64,000 nt of DNA, taken from contig CAMHNO010000005.1 of assembly GCA_946186575.1 (NCBI GenBank), positions 49,165 through 113,164 of the forward strand. The letters run 5' to 3'. This DNA comes from an uncultured Prevotellaceae bacterium. GTDB taxonomy: Bacteria; Bacteroidota; Bacteroidia; Bacteroidales; Muribaculaceae. The stretch's first letter is position 1, and each line of letters begins with the position of its first letter. The notes beneath the pieces are model-generated. The model did no database searches, had not been told where the DNA came from, and saw only the letters and a program-made list of their open reading frames with translations. The position numbers and the translations under genes were made by a program. Shown here piece after piece: positions 18,195 through 26,143 of the stretch.

Positions 18195-18208
18195 CCTGCA
18201 ATTGCAGG
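18195..18208. repeat. Perfect 14-bp palindrome CCTGCAATTGCAGG
   Basis: A perfect self-complementary sequence eight nucleotides before the main terminator stem. It may be part of a compound terminator or a protein site; no further evidence. Confidence 0.4.
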
Positions 18209-18215
18209 AGAAAGC

Positions 18216-18250
18216 GCTCATCAAGTGACGTCACTTGATGAGCTCTTTTT
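18216..18250. terminator. Intrinsic terminator with perfect 28-nt palindrome
   Basis: 14 + 14 nt fully self-complementary stem at 18216-18243 followed by TCTTTTT. It ends transcription of the 17451 gene and could also serve the convergent cotH gene. Confidence 0.85.
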
Positions 18251-18295
18251 GCATATTATCATTCTTTTATAATCCAAACATCAATAAGGCAGTAG

Positions 18296-19897
18296 CTACT
18301 GCATCAGGATGTTGTAGATGAATGTCACGTCGCCACTGGTCACCTGGCCATCGCCATCCACATCGCTGGTTTCGAAATAGGTTGTGTCGCCACTGAGCAG
18401 GAAGTTATAGAGTGCAGTGATGTCGGCCGAGGTCACATCGCCATCGCAGTTCACGTCGCCGGGCACCACAGCATTGGGGTCAAAGCCGAGTTTCTGATCC
18501 ATCCATGCGAGTCGGTCGTGAATCCAGCTCTTGAGGTAAGACACCTCGTCCTGGAAGTTCTGTGCAATGTAATGGTTGGGCCACACATACTGTCCCCACC
18601 TGGGCCAAGCCTGGCTGTTGCGGTCCATGGCACCCTCAGCGGTAAGTTGCGTTGCCATCGAGTCGATAGTGGCAATGATGCGGTCCTCGCGCATGTTGGC
18701 ACGTCGGCATTGTGCCCATCGGCTCTTGAGCAAGTTCACATAATAAGGGTCTTTATTAAGTTTGTACCACCAGAATGGCACCAGCTGTGTGTCGCCGTTC
18801 CAGTTCAAGACATCATTTCCTTGATAGACCCACGTGTTAGTATACCAGCCATTATAGTAATCGCTGTTGCCAAAGGCGATATTGAAATCCCAGAGCACCA
18901 TCTTGAAGCGTGGGTCCTGACTGTCGCGCCGCTTGTAGATCTTAGAGCTGAGGCGATAGCCGTCCACATTGTGCGCCAGCTCCTGGGCAATCTGGAAGTC
19001 GACAAATGACATCACGTCCATCCACTTGCGGTAACCCTCATCGGGGTCGGTATAGTTGGCTGAATTCAAGGCATCTTCCATCTTGTCGACTTGACTTGTG
19101 ATGTAGTTGTACTGTGCATCGGTAAGCTCTTCATATTCTGGCTCTTTGAACTGATAGTTGATGTACTGATTGTTAAGCCAACTACCCATTGAGTTGACAG
19201 GGTGATATTTCGAGGTGTAGGTGGGTTCATCGGTGCGGTCCACTTCGAGCAGGTAGCCTCCAGTGAGCTCGTCGCCAGCCTCACCTGGGTCGTCAAGATT
19301 GAGGCGCTGCTTGCCCTTGGTGGGCAACTCGCACATGATGTAGATGCCGTAGTAAATGCCATCGAGGAAGAGCTCACAATATTTGCCTGTTGGGGCGAAT
19401 TCCATCCATGGCCTCGCAAGCTCAAAAGTGAGCAAGTCGCGCATCATGCTCTTGTCGCTGTAGGGAGCGAGCAGCGCCCAGTTGTTATCCTTGCCCATCC
19501 CCAGAATTTTCACCTTCTGCTTTGTGCCACCGTCTTCGAGCGGTGCATTGAGCGGACGAAACGAGTAAGGCTTCTTGTCACTGCTTGAGAACGATGAGTT
19601 GCCACGATATTTCAAAGCCACATAGCCCTGGTAGTCAACAGTCTGGCCAGGGTGTGCCACTGTGTCGGCATAGTTTAGATTACCATCGCCGTTGTAGATG
19701 ATTTTCATGCGCGCCGTGATGCGCTCTTCGCGGTCGATGGTTGCTCCATCCACATCGAGCCACACAATGGGCAGGTTGGTTTTAGTGAGCTGAACCGTTT
19801 CATCGTCGGGTGGGTAATTAGGATTCCACCACCACTGCGCCTGTGCACTAACAAATAGAGTAATTACTGCAGTAAAAAGCAATAGAAATCTTTTCAT
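18296..19897 (-). CDS. CotH-kinase-family secreted protein with C-terminal dockerin-type repeats
   Basis: 533 aa. Signal peptide of about 20 residues (cleaved after SAQA). CotH domain about 40-440: LPIVWLDVDGATIDREERI, ALKYRGNSSFSSSDKKPYSF, FLDGIYYGIYIMCELP and a metal-site-like MVLWDFNIAFGNSD, as in CotH proteins that phosphorylate spore coat proteins. Residues about 475-533 hold two calcium-binding dockerin-like repeats (GDVNCDGDVTSADITALYN and DVDGDGQVTSGDVTFIYN). A secreted or surface location is likely. No T9SS C-terminal domain is evident, so the dockerin repeats may be the anchoring module. Substrate unknown. Confidence 0.88.
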   Translation of the reverse strand: MKRFLLLFTAVITLFVSAQAQWWWNPNYPPDDETVQLTKTNLPIVWLDVDGATIDREERITARMKIIYNGDGNLNYADTVAHPGQTVDYQGYVALKYRGNSSFSSSDKKPYSFRPLNAPLEDGGTKQKVKILGMGKDNNWALLAPYSDKSMMRDLLTFELARPWMEFAPTGKYCELFLDGIYYGIYIMCELPTKGKQRLNLDDPGEAGDELTGGYLLEVDRTDEPTYTSKYHPVNSMGSWLNNQYINYQFKEPEYEELTDAQYNYITSQVDKMEDALNSANYTDPDEGYRKWMDVMSFVDFQIAQELAHNVDGYRLSSKIYKRRDSQDPRFKMVLWDFNIAFGNSDYYNGWYTNTWVYQGNDVLNWNGDTQLVPFWWYKLNKDPYYVNLLKSRWAQCRRANMREDRIIATIDSMATQLTAEGAMDRNSQAWPRWGQYVWPNHYIAQNFQDEVSYLKSWIHDRLAWMDQKLGFDPNAVVPGDVNCDGDVTSADITALYNFLLSGDTTYFETSDVDGDGQVTSGDVTFIYNILMQ

Positions 19898-19953
19898 AGC
19901 TTGCGATTTTGTTTTATGTTAAAGGCAAATATGCCAAACGTTTTTTTCTTTTG

Positions 19954-19984
19954 CAAAATTAAAAACTTTTTTATTTTTATGCAA
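19954..19984 (-). promoter_or_regulatory. Promoter of the CotH gene (TTG-N20-TAATTTTG)
   Basis: On the minus strand a -33 TTG (19982-19984) and a -7 TAATTTTG (19954-19961) are separated by 20 nt, the Bacteroidota consensus spacing, about 57 nt before the start codon. Confidence 0.65.
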
Positions 19985-20008
19985 GAAAACCGCAAAACAA
20001 AACCACAT

Positions 20009-20530
20009 TTAATAGGTGCTTGCTCGGCTATCGAGCAACAACCAGCGACCTTCGCGCCTGACAAGGTGTAATGCGAGCTGCAAAGGCCATGTGTGCCTGC
20101 CACCGCCAAACACGGCAGCCTCTACCCTACTGCGCCCGATCATGGTTGCCTGGTCGCCATCCACGTCAATGCGTATGCTATCATGAGTGGCCGAGAAGTA
20201 GTTGAGAGTTCCGTCGGCAATGGCTCTGACGTAGTCTTGCTTGGACTGACGCATGCCAGTCATGTGTATGAGAACAAACTCTGGCGCATGAATCTCGTTG
20301 AGCGTGGCAGTGTCTTTGTCAATCATTGCCTGGCACATGCGTTTGTATAAGCCTTCAATAAGTTGATTGTCGGTCATGACTGTGTTGTTGTTATCTGATA
20401 AAATTTGTTGCGATTCGCTTGGGTTCAACCCGTGGCAGGCCTGAACGCTGGCGCTCAGCGCTAATTGCATTAATAAGAAAAGCCATGTTGCGACCCAGCA
20501 CGCGCATCGTTTGCAATCCTTCTTCAGCAT
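20009..20530 (-). CDS. Exported NTF2-like (DUF4440/SnoaL-fold) protein
   Basis: 173 aa. A basic N-terminus and a hydrophobic stretch (about 10-28, WVATWLFLLMQLALSASVQA) form a signal peptide. The remaining ~120 residues follow the DUF4440 pattern: LYKRMCQAMIDKDTATLNEIHAPEFVLIHMTG, then QSKQDYVRAIADG, and a terminal VRREGRWLLLDSRAS strand. NTF2-fold proteins bind small hydrophobic ligands or act as isomerases, with no fixed activity. Last gene of the flavodoxin/SDR operon, 9 nt after the SDR gene. A second NTF2-like protein lies in the same operon. Confidence 0.8.
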   Translation of the reverse strand: MLKKDCKRCACWVATWLFLLMQLALSASVQACHGLNPSESQQILSDNNNTVMTDNQLIEGLYKRMCQAMIDKDTATLNEIHAPEFVLIHMTGMRQSKQDYVRAIADGTLNYFSATHDSIRIDVDGDQATMIGRSRVEAAVFGGGRHTWPLQLALHLVRREGRWLLLDSRASTY

Positions 20531-20539
20531 TTCAGAGAA

Positions 20540-21373
20540 TTAATGTGTTGATTTCAAATATTGCAGGTCGCCATACCAATAGCTGGCTGTGCAACCGCCG
20601 TCAATCAAAAAATCTGAACCTGAGATAAAGCGCCCACGACTCGACATGAGAAACTCTGCAAGGTCGCCCACCTCATCGGGAGTGCCGGCGCGTTGTGCTG
20701 GCATGCCCCCGATCATCTTCAGATAGCCATCCTTGCGTGGGCCATGCAGCTCGTCGTTGGCAAGCGGTGTGATGATGATTCCTGGACTGATGGAGTTAAT
20801 GGTGGCTTGTCGCTTGCCCCAGCAAGTAGCCTCGCCCATCACTCTGAGCACATTGCAACGTTTAGAAAACTGATAGGCCTTAAGGGTGTCGTCAATAGCC
20901 TTGAGAAATGGCAAATCGAGCAACTGCTCACACGGCGTGGTGGCAAGTGCCTCGTTCTGTTCCTGAGTCAATGCTGGCAATCGGTGCCCGCTCTGCGACG
21001 AAATAATCACGCCGCTGCCACCTGGCGCTATCACTTTGCCCACCTCGTGGAGCAAGACACTGGTCCCATAAAGGTCGACCTGCAAGATACGCTCCACCGG
21101 TGCCTGCGATGGCGACACGCCAGCGGCATTAATCAGGTTCATAACTGCACCCTTGCTGGTGGCAAATTCCACCAACCGCAGTATATCGTTTCTTGAGCCC
21201 AGATCACACTTAATGATTGAGCACTCAAATCCAGCGTTCTCAAGCGTGGCAGCTGCCCGTTGGGCATTGTCGATGCTATAGTCGGCAATCACCAGATGCT
21301 TTCCTGCCGACACTCGGCGAGCAATCGCCAGTCCTATGCTTCCCGCCCCCACTAAAATTACTACTTGTTTCAT
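20540..21373 (-). CDS. Short-chain dehydrogenase/reductase (SDR)
   Basis: 277 aa. The Rossmann nucleotide-binding GAGSIGLAIARR replaces the usual TGxxxGIG, then VIADYS with an acidic residue at the end of beta-2 (favouring NAD(H)), NAAG, a catalytic Ser in ISSQSG, and a C-terminal SGSDFLIDGGCTASYW. The usual YxxxK is seen as AYQFSKR. An insertion of about 30 residues lies between the catalytic Ser and Tyr. It reduces or oxidises an unknown carbonyl/alcohol. Part of the AraC-controlled redox operon; a minus-strand -7 element lies at 21398-21405. Confidence 0.85.
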   Translation of the reverse strand: MKQVVILVGAGSIGLAIARRVSAGKHLVIADYSIDNAQRAAATLENAGFECSIIKCDLGSRNDILRLVEFATSKGAVMNLINAAGVSPSQAPVERILQVDLYGTSVLLHEVGKVIAPGGSGVIISSQSGHRLPALTQEQNEALATTPCEQLLDLPFLKAIDDTLKAYQFSKRCNVLRVMGEATCWGKRQATINSISPGIIITPLANDELHGPRKDGYLKMIGGMPAQRAGTPDEVGDLAEFLMSSRGRFISGSDFLIDGGCTASYWYGDLQYLKSTH

Positions 21374-21397
21374 TGTCTATATGTTATTTCTCTGTTG

Positions 21398-21405
21398 CAA
21401 AAGTA
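21398..21405 (-). promoter_or_regulatory. -7 promoter element (TACTTTTG) before the SDR gene
   Basis: Perfect TAnnTTTG on the minus strand 25 nt before the SDR start, suggesting that an internal promoter can express SDR and NTF2 genes separately from the upstream flavodoxin genes. No well-spaced TTG is seen. Confidence 0.4.
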
Positions 21406-21480
21406 AAGCATAACAGGCAATCAAGGAGTTACCCAAATTGCCCATTGATATATAAAAATAAAAAAAATCAGAGCATTTTT

Positions 21481-21999
21481 TCACCTGGCCATCTGTGCTA
21501 TGCGCTCTGCATGCACATCGGCATGTGCAGCTTCAGCGCCATGTATCGAGACTCCTGCCATGACATCGCTGCCAGGGCACAGGCTCTTGATAAAGCGTAC
21601 GCTCGACCCCATGCCACTGCCCTCGTTGGTACAGAATGGGATGATGCGTTTGCCGGTGAAGTCATGTGACTCGAGGAAGGTGTAGCACACCATGGGCATG
21701 GTTCCCCACCAGTTGGGGTAACCCAGTATGATGGTGTCATAGTCGTCGATGCTGGCAAGGTTCTCCTTGAGCTCGGGACGTGCTTTTTCACGTAGCTCCT
21801 GCTTGGCCTCCTCGATGCAAGTCATATAGGACTTGGAATACTCACGTAATGTGTCGATGTGAAACACGTCGGCATCAGGAAGTAATGCCTTGATTTTCTC
21901 AACTACCACCTCGGTGTTTCCTTTTGGCAGACTGACGATGCTGCCGTTCACATAGTTCTCGCCTCGTCGAGAGTAATAAGCTATTAAAGTCTTTGCCAT
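21481..21999 (-). CDS. Flavodoxin (Flavodoxin_4-like)
   Basis: 172 aa, cytosolic. FMN phosphate-binding loop at the N-terminus: TLIAYYSRRGENY, then an insertion, then KGNTEVV. This split loop is typical of the flavodoxin subfamily often annotated as Flavodoxin_4. Middle YDTIILGYPNWWGTMPM binds the isoalloxazine ring (tryptophans), and FCTNEGSGMGSS is the second FMN loop. It carries electrons for an unknown partner, plausibly the SDR or an exported process in the same operon. Confidence 0.9.
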   Translation of the reverse strand: MAKTLIAYYSRRGENYVNGSIVSLPKGNTEVVVEKIKALLPDADVFHIDTLREYSKSYMTCIEEAKQELREKARPELKENLASIDDYDTIILGYPNWWGTMPMVCYTFLESHDFTGKRIIPFCTNEGSGMGSSVRFIKSLCPGSDVMAGVSIHGAEAAHADVHAERIAQMAR

Positions 22000-22044
22000 A
22001 ATTCTGATAGTTATAGGAAATTTAGTATTATACTTTAAGAAAAA

Positions 22045-22476
22045 TCAGATTTGGGGCTGGGTTGTCCACTCAAAGTGTTGCTCACGCTCGGCAATCCACC
22101 AGCGACCGTCAATTTTCACATATTTGTCATAGTAGCGCACCGCATGCACAGTGAGCACGTCCTTGCCATCCTGCTCGGTAACGAGGGTCGCAAGTGCATA
22201 GCAAGTGCCGTTAGCATGAGTCGCATCAACGAAGTCAACGCTCTGCTGTCCATTCATGTGAAACGACACCTTTGCGGCTCCAAAAGCTTTGTACTGCTTG
22301 ATCATATCGTGCACGTCACGAGCCTGCATCCCCAGCTTGTCGCCAAAGTACACATCGAGCTTAATGTCGGGGCGGAAAATCTCGACATAGCAGTCCTGAT
22401 TATTCTTGTCACTCTCGGTTGCATAGAAGTCTACTAACGCCTTCAACTCCATGCGGTCTTGCATTCTGAAATCCAT
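22045..22476 (-). CDS. NTF2-like / SnoaL-fold protein
   Basis: 143 aa, no signal peptide. Fold markers: ELKALVDFYATESDKNNQDCYVEIF, an acidic central strand and a C-terminal VKIDGRWWIAEREQHFEWTTQ, typical of nuclear-transport-factor-2-fold cyclase or isomerase-like proteins. It is located between two flavodoxin genes, so a role handling a small redox-active compound is plausible but not shown. Confidence 0.8.
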   Translation of the reverse strand: MDFRMQDRMELKALVDFYATESDKNNQDCYVEIFRPDIKLDVYFGDKLGMQARDVHDMIKQYKAFGAAKVSFHMNGQQSVDFVDATHANGTCYALATLVTEQDGKDVLTVHAVRYYDKYVKIDGRWWIAEREQHFEWTTQPQI

Positions 22477-22506
22477 ATTTTGTTGTTTATTTGTTAGTTA
22501 ATAATC

Positions 22507-23130
22507 TTAATTGTTAACTTTCTTAAGCCATTTCTCAACATCACTCTTGCCGTCACGCACGTCGTGACCATAGATTGAGAAGGCTTCCTTGAAGGTAGCT
22601 TTCGGGAAAAGCTGCTTGAGGTCTTCCACACAACTGCCCAGGCCGCTACCCTCGTGTGTGGTGAATGGAATGATGGTCTTGCTGCCCAAAATGTCGTTGT
22701 TCTTGAAGAAGGAGAACATCACTTGTGGATAGGTGCCCCACCACACTGGACCTCCCACATAGACGATCTCATAACCCGACAGGTCGATGCTACCTTCATA
22801 CTCAGGGAGCTCACCTTTTGTTTTCTCCTCCCGGGCGAGGTCGCACAATGGCTTGTAGGCCATGCCATCATATTTTGAAGTCTTGATCTCGAACTGGTCG
22901 GCACCTGTGATCTCGGTTATGTAATCAGCAACCACCTTGGTGTTGCCCACCTTGATGTTACCCACGGCATAGTTGTCGCCGGCATGCGAGAAGAAAACCA
23001 CGAGGGCTTTTCGCTGGCTCTGTCCTTTATTGTCAGTGTGTTTTTCTCTTTGACTCGGCACGGTTTGCCCACAAGCTGTTGTAACGATAGCGAGTGTCAT
23101 GGCTATCAGTGTTAAAAAACGATGTCTCAT
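22507..23130 (-). CDS. Flavodoxin with lipoprotein signal peptide
   Basis: 207 aa. Residues 1-20 form a lipoprotein signal ending TTACG (lipobox cysteine about residue 20), then a K/Q-rich linker and a full flavodoxin domain: LVVFFSHAGDNY, VGNTKVVADYI, YEIVYVGGPVWWGTYPQ and FTTHEGSGLGS. Same split FMN loop as the cytosolic flavodoxin 500 nt downstream. A membrane-anchored flavodoxin on the periplasmic side would need exported FMN and an electron source there. First gene of the operon, divergent from an AraC regulator. Confidence 0.88.
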   Translation of the reverse strand: MRHRFLTLIAMTLAIVTTACGQTVPSQREKHTDNKGQSQRKALVVFFSHAGDNYAVGNIKVGNTKVVADYITEITGADQFEIKTSKYDGMAYKPLCDLAREEKTKGELPEYEGSIDLSGYEIVYVGGPVWWGTYPQVMFSFFKNNDILGSKTIIPFTTHEGSGLGSCVEDLKQLFPKATFKEAFSIYGHDVRDGKSDVEKWLKKVNN

Positions 23131-23168
23131 AATTTATTGTTTTTAGGATTAATATTTCTTTGACAGTG

Positions 23169-23176
23169 CAAAATTA
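23169..23176 (-). promoter_or_regulatory. -7 promoter element (TAATTTTG) of the flavodoxin operon
   Basis: Perfect TAnnTTTG on the minus strand about 39 nt before the lipoprotein-flavodoxin start, in the divergent intergenic region shared with the AraC gene, where the regulator could act on both promoters. Confidence 0.5.
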
Positions 23177-23281
23177 CAACCACCATTTCATTTGTGTCTT
23201 GCATATATTTCGGAGCAATTTACCAAAAACGTAAATAATAATAATTTTGCAACAAATTATCACAATTAATGAATTATTTTG

Positions 23282-23289
23282 TAACTTTG
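23282..23289 (+). promoter_or_regulatory. -7 element (TAACTTTG) immediately before the AraC gene
   Basis: Perfect TAnnTTTG ending 8 nt before the ATG at 23297, implying a leaderless or very short-leader transcript if this start is correct. Confidence 0.45.
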
Positions 23290-23296
23290 CCACACT

Positions 23297-24106
23297 ATGG
23301 AGTCGGTTCAACACATTATATTAGACAACACGTTGCGCCACGTGGGTGATGAGCGATTTGCAGGTTACATCAGTCACGGTTACTGCCGTGGCGGGCACTG
23401 CGCCTTTGATCACAACAACAAACATTACACCATGCAAACCGGCGATTGCGTGATTTTTGCACGGCGTGGCGACCTGGTCGAGAACGTGCATCAGAGCGAC
23501 GATTTTGCCATCGACATGATATATGTAACGCAGGAATTTATCGAGATATCTACACCGCCAAGCAACTACGGGATGAGAGGTCACCTGGCTCTCTTTGAAA
23601 ATCCGGTCATGAGGCTCACCGCCGACCAGCAGCAGGTGTGCCAAATGAACTTCGACAACGTGAAGCGACGATTAAGCCAGACCGATCATTGCTTTAGGCG
23701 CGATGCGCTTGCCAATGCTGTGGAATGTATGATCATCGATTTCTTTGACTTTCATGCCAAGCTCTATGGCGTTGACAAGATTAGCTCGCAGTATCATCAG
23801 CTCATGAGCGACTTTATTGAGCTGCTTGAGCGAGGCGATTTCAGGCAAAACCGCGAGATAGGTTACTATGCCGACAAGCTGTGCGTTACGGCCAAATATC
23901 TGAGCGAGGTGTCGAAGAAAGTGAGCGGTATGCCTGCCAACTATTGGATAACGCGTTACGCGGCGCTCGACATCAGCAGGCTGCTTCGTGACCGCTCGCT
24001 GTCGATCGCACGCATCAGCGACATGTTTGGTTTCTCGTCGATGTCTCATTTCACTCGCTATGTGCAAAACAACTTGGGTGCCAAGCCCAGCGACTTCAGA
24101 ATGTGA
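23297..24106 (+). CDS. AraC-family transcriptional regulator
   Basis: 269 aa. N-terminal cupin-like sensor (about 1-150) containing GHCAFDHNNKHYTMQTGDCVIF; C-terminal double helix-turn-helix (about 170-269) with LCVTAKYLSEVSKKVSG, LLRDRSLSIARISDMFGFSSMSHFTRYVQNNLG and KPSDFR, the signature of AraC/XylS. Divergent by about 165 nt from the flavodoxin operon, which is its most likely target. The effector is unknown. Confidence 0.93.
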   Translation: MESVQHIILDNTLRHVGDERFAGYISHGYCRGGHCAFDHNNKHYTMQTGDCVIFARRGDLVENVHQSDDFAIDMIYVTQEFIEISTPPSNYGMRGHLALFENPVMRLTADQQQVCQMNFDNVKRRLSQTDHCFRRDALANAVECMIIDFFDFHAKLYGVDKISSQYHQLMSDFIELLERGDFRQNREIGYYADKLCVTAKYLSEVSKKVSGMPANYWITRYAALDISRLLRDRSLSIARISDMFGFSSMSHFTRYVQNNLGAKPSDFRM

Positions 24107-24207
24107 AAGAAAAAGGCTCACATCACACACATCCCACACCTGCGGCAATCGCATCACACAAGTAATTATTATTTTCGTTACTTTGCACCACGCAAGACTA
24201 AAGGTTT

Positions 24208-24492
24208 ATGCTACAGATAATTCTCATAATGGCAGCGGGCATAGCCACAGGGTGGTTGCTGCGGCAACGCATCCCCGTCAAGTGGCTCAACCCAGTCATT
24301 ACCGTGATGGTGTGGGCGTTATTGTTCTTCTTGGGAGTTGAGGTGGGCATGAACGAGAAGGTGCTGGCAAGTCTCCAGAGCTTGGGCTTGGAAGCGCTGC
24401 TACTTGCTGTGGCGGCATCGGCGGGAAGCATAGCCCTGGCATGGGCACTGTGGAAACTGATCAAGCGCAAGGAGGGGGGCCGGCTGCCATGA
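24208..24492 (+). CDS. LysO-type lysine exporter, N-terminal part encoded as a separate gene
   Basis: 94 aa, three hydrophobic helices and a basic end. Matches the first part of LysO/YbjE (DUF340): GIATGWLLRQR, then LLFFLGVEVGMNEKVL. LysO exports L-lysine across the inner membrane. The coding frame ends in an ATGA overlap with the next gene, so the two halves are translated in a coupled way and likely assemble. Splitting of LysO in two ORFs is common in Bacteroidota rather than a disabling mutation. Confidence 0.82.
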   Translation: MLQIILIMAAGIATGWLLRQRIPVKWLNPVITVMVWALLFFLGVEVGMNEKVLASLQSLGLEALLLAVAASAGSIALAWALWKLIKRKEGGRLP

Positions 24493-25091
24493 AGGGGAGT
24501 GTGATAATCGTGGGATTCTTCGTTGCCGGCATTATGGTGGCAGTGATGAAATTGCTGCCATGGAATGGTGACATGGGCACTGTGAGCTACCTGACGCTAT
24601 GTGCCCTAATCTTCCTGGTAGGATTCATGATTGGCAACGATGCTGAGATAGTAAAAAAATTCAAAACACTCAATCGTCTCTACATGCTATTGCCGTTGAT
24701 GACCATTGTGGGCACACTTGCCGGATGCGCCATCACCACGCTGTTGTTGCCTCATCGGTCGCTCGCCGATTGTCTGGCAGTGGGCTCGGGTATGGGCTAT
24801 TACTCTCTCTCAAGTGTCCTAATCACGCAATATCGTGGTCCCGAACTGGGAGCAGTGGCGCTGTTGGCCAACATAGTGCGTGAAGTGTTTACGCTGCTTG
24901 GAGCACCGCTCATGGTGCGATGGTTTGGAAAGTTGGCTCCCATCTCGGTGGGCGGTGCCACCACCATGGACACTACGCTCCCTATCCTCACCAACGTCTG
25001 TGGAAAGGACTTGGTTATTGTCTCTATTTTCCACGGTTTTATAGTTGACTTTAGCGTTCCTTTCCTCGTCACATTTTTTGCCAACCTGTAG
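24489..25091 (+). CDS. LysO-type lysine exporter, C-terminal part
   Basis: 200 aa, about six hydrophobic helices. Family motifs LCALIFLVGFMIGND, AVGSGMGYYSLSSVLITQYRG, ELGAVALLANIVREVFTLL and GGATTMDTTLPI belong to the LysO C-terminal core. A longer open frame starts upstream at 24441, but ATG 24489 overlaps the stop of the first half by 4 nt, the standard coupled arrangement. Works with the 24208 product. Confidence 0.85.
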   Translation: MKGSVIIVGFFVAGIMVAVMKLLPWNGDMGTVSYLTLCALIFLVGFMIGNDAEIVKKFKTLNRLYMLLPLMTIVGTLAGCAITTLLLPHRSLADCLAVGSGMGYYSLSSVLITQYRGPELGAVALLANIVREVFTLLGAPLMVRWFGKLAPISVGGATTMDTTLPILTNVCGKDLVIVSIFHGFIVDFSVPFLVTFFANL

Positions 25092-25127
25092 AATAACGTG
25101 AGTTCGAGGCGGATGGTTGAGGGGAGG

Positions 25128-25739
25128 TCACTTTAGCTTCATCTCAAACCCCACCATCACGTTGCTGAAGTTGTTGCTCAGCAGCGCGAGCGCTTTGAGA
25201 GTCTCGCTATGGCTAATGCCGCTGAGCAGGCTCAGGACCATGAGCAGGCGGTCCATGTCGAATGCCACATAGAGCTTTTTGCCGTCGCGGTGAGTGTGCG
25301 ACTTGAGGGGGATGCCGTTCCACTTGAGCGTGAGTTCTTGCGACTCTGGGTCGTAGTTGTAACTTCCCTTCACCGGCAAGCCCAGCACTTTCATCTGCCA
25401 CATTCCGTCGGGGCTTAGTGTCATTAAGGTCCACCGGTCCTTGAGTTTAAGTTTCTTGTAAGCCTTGTCGAGATTTTTCTTGAGCTTGCTCTTGGCTATG
25501 GGTTTGCCCAGCTTGCCAATGAGGGTTGAGCCTGTGGCGTGCACATAGGGCTTGCTATATGTCCACTCACCCGCAACAATCTCACAGGCAGCCCTGCGGG
25601 CTTTCATGAGCTCATCGTCGCCTGCGGGCACCAACACTTCGTTGGGGTCGAACCAAGCAACCGTGTCCTGCTCCTGAGCCATGGCAGACCCCGCGGCAAC
25701 CATCATGAGAAACAATAATAAAAAGTGTCGAAAGTTCAT
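25128..25739 (-). CDS. DUF4923 family secreted protein
   Basis: 203 aa from ATG 25739 with a clear signal peptide (MNFRHFLLLFLMMVAAGSAM, cleaved after AQ). An upstream in-frame ATG at 25790 would precede the -7 element and disrupt the signal peptide, so it is rejected. The body matches DUF4923: ACEIVAGEWTYSKPYVHATG, SKLKKNLDKAYKKLKLKDRWTLMTLSPDG, a helix-strand lipocalin-like region, and an end in VGFEMKLK. Found in many gut Bacteroidales. Function unknown, periplasmic. Confidence 0.8.
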   Translation of the reverse strand: MNFRHFLLLFLMMVAAGSAMAQEQDTVAWFDPNEVLVPAGDDELMKARRAACEIVAGEWTYSKPYVHATGSTLIGKLGKPIAKSKLKKNLDKAYKKLKLKDRWTLMTLSPDGMWQMKVLGLPVKGSYNYDPESQELTLKWNGIPLKSHTHRDGKKLYVAFDMDRLLMVLSLLSGISHSETLKALALLSNNFSNVMVGFEMKLK

Positions 25740-25745
25740 TGCGTG

Positions 25746-25753
25746 CAAATTTA
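25746..25753 (-). promoter_or_regulatory. -7 element (TAAATTTG) of the DUF4923 gene
   Basis: Perfect TAnnTTTG on the minus strand, 7 nt before ATG 25739. It supports the downstream start and suggests an almost leaderless mRNA. Confidence 0.45.
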
Positions 25754-25776
25754 TGCTGAAAATACCCATTTTTTTG

Positions 25777-25784
25777 TAACTTTG
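25777..25784 (+). promoter_or_regulatory. -7 element (TAACTTTG) of the TIGR04076 gene
   Basis: Perfect TAnnTTTG 20 nt before ATG 25805, back to back with the promoter of the divergent DUF4923 gene. Confidence 0.5.
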
Positions 25785-25804
25785 CGGCAAAACAACTCAC
25801 AATC

Positions 25805-26107
25805 ATGAAGAGAATAAAGATTACCGTCATGCGCATGGCTTGCTACAGCGACTTGATGGAGCAATATGAGAACCCACACATTGAGCAGGCATGCAACATG
25901 AGTCTGGGGCAAACCTTTGTGGTGGAGAACTGCCAGCGCCCCGAGGGCATGTGCCACAGTGCATGGGAAACCCTGCTGCCTTTTGTCAGAGAACTTGCCC
26001 AGGGCGGGGGCAACTTCTTCGACGGCTGGATGTTGAATCCCCACAGTGCCATGCTATCGTGCAACGATGGCTTCAGGCCCGTGACTTTCTTGGTCGAAGT
26101 TTTGTAA
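25805..26107 (+). CDS. TIGR04076 family protein
   Basis: 100 aa, the normal size. Family marks: ITVMRMACYSDLMEQYE, GQTFVVENCQRPEGMCHSAWETLLPFV, GGNFFDGW, and a late SCNDGFRPVTFLVEV. Four cysteines are conserved-looking (ACY, NCQ, MCH, SCN), compatible with a metal or disulfide, but no activity is known. Monocistronic, convergent with the GT2 gene. Confidence 0.82.
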   Translation: MKRIKITVMRMACYSDLMEQYENPHIEQACNMSLGQTFVVENCQRPEGMCHSAWETLLPFVRELAQGGGNFFDGWMLNPHSAMLSCNDGFRPVTFLVEVL

Positions 26108-26143
26108 GGTCAGGGCATGCCCCCCTGGCCATTGTGCATTAAA

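Noticed and set aside
24441-24488. Longer start for the second lysO gene
   Set aside because: It would overlap the first lysO gene by 52 nt without conserved residues; ATGA coupling at 24489 is the usual form.
24489-24492. Frameshift pseudogene of lysO
   Set aside because: The two-ORF arrangement with ATGA overlap is a regular form of LysO in Bacteroidota, so it is not treated as broken.
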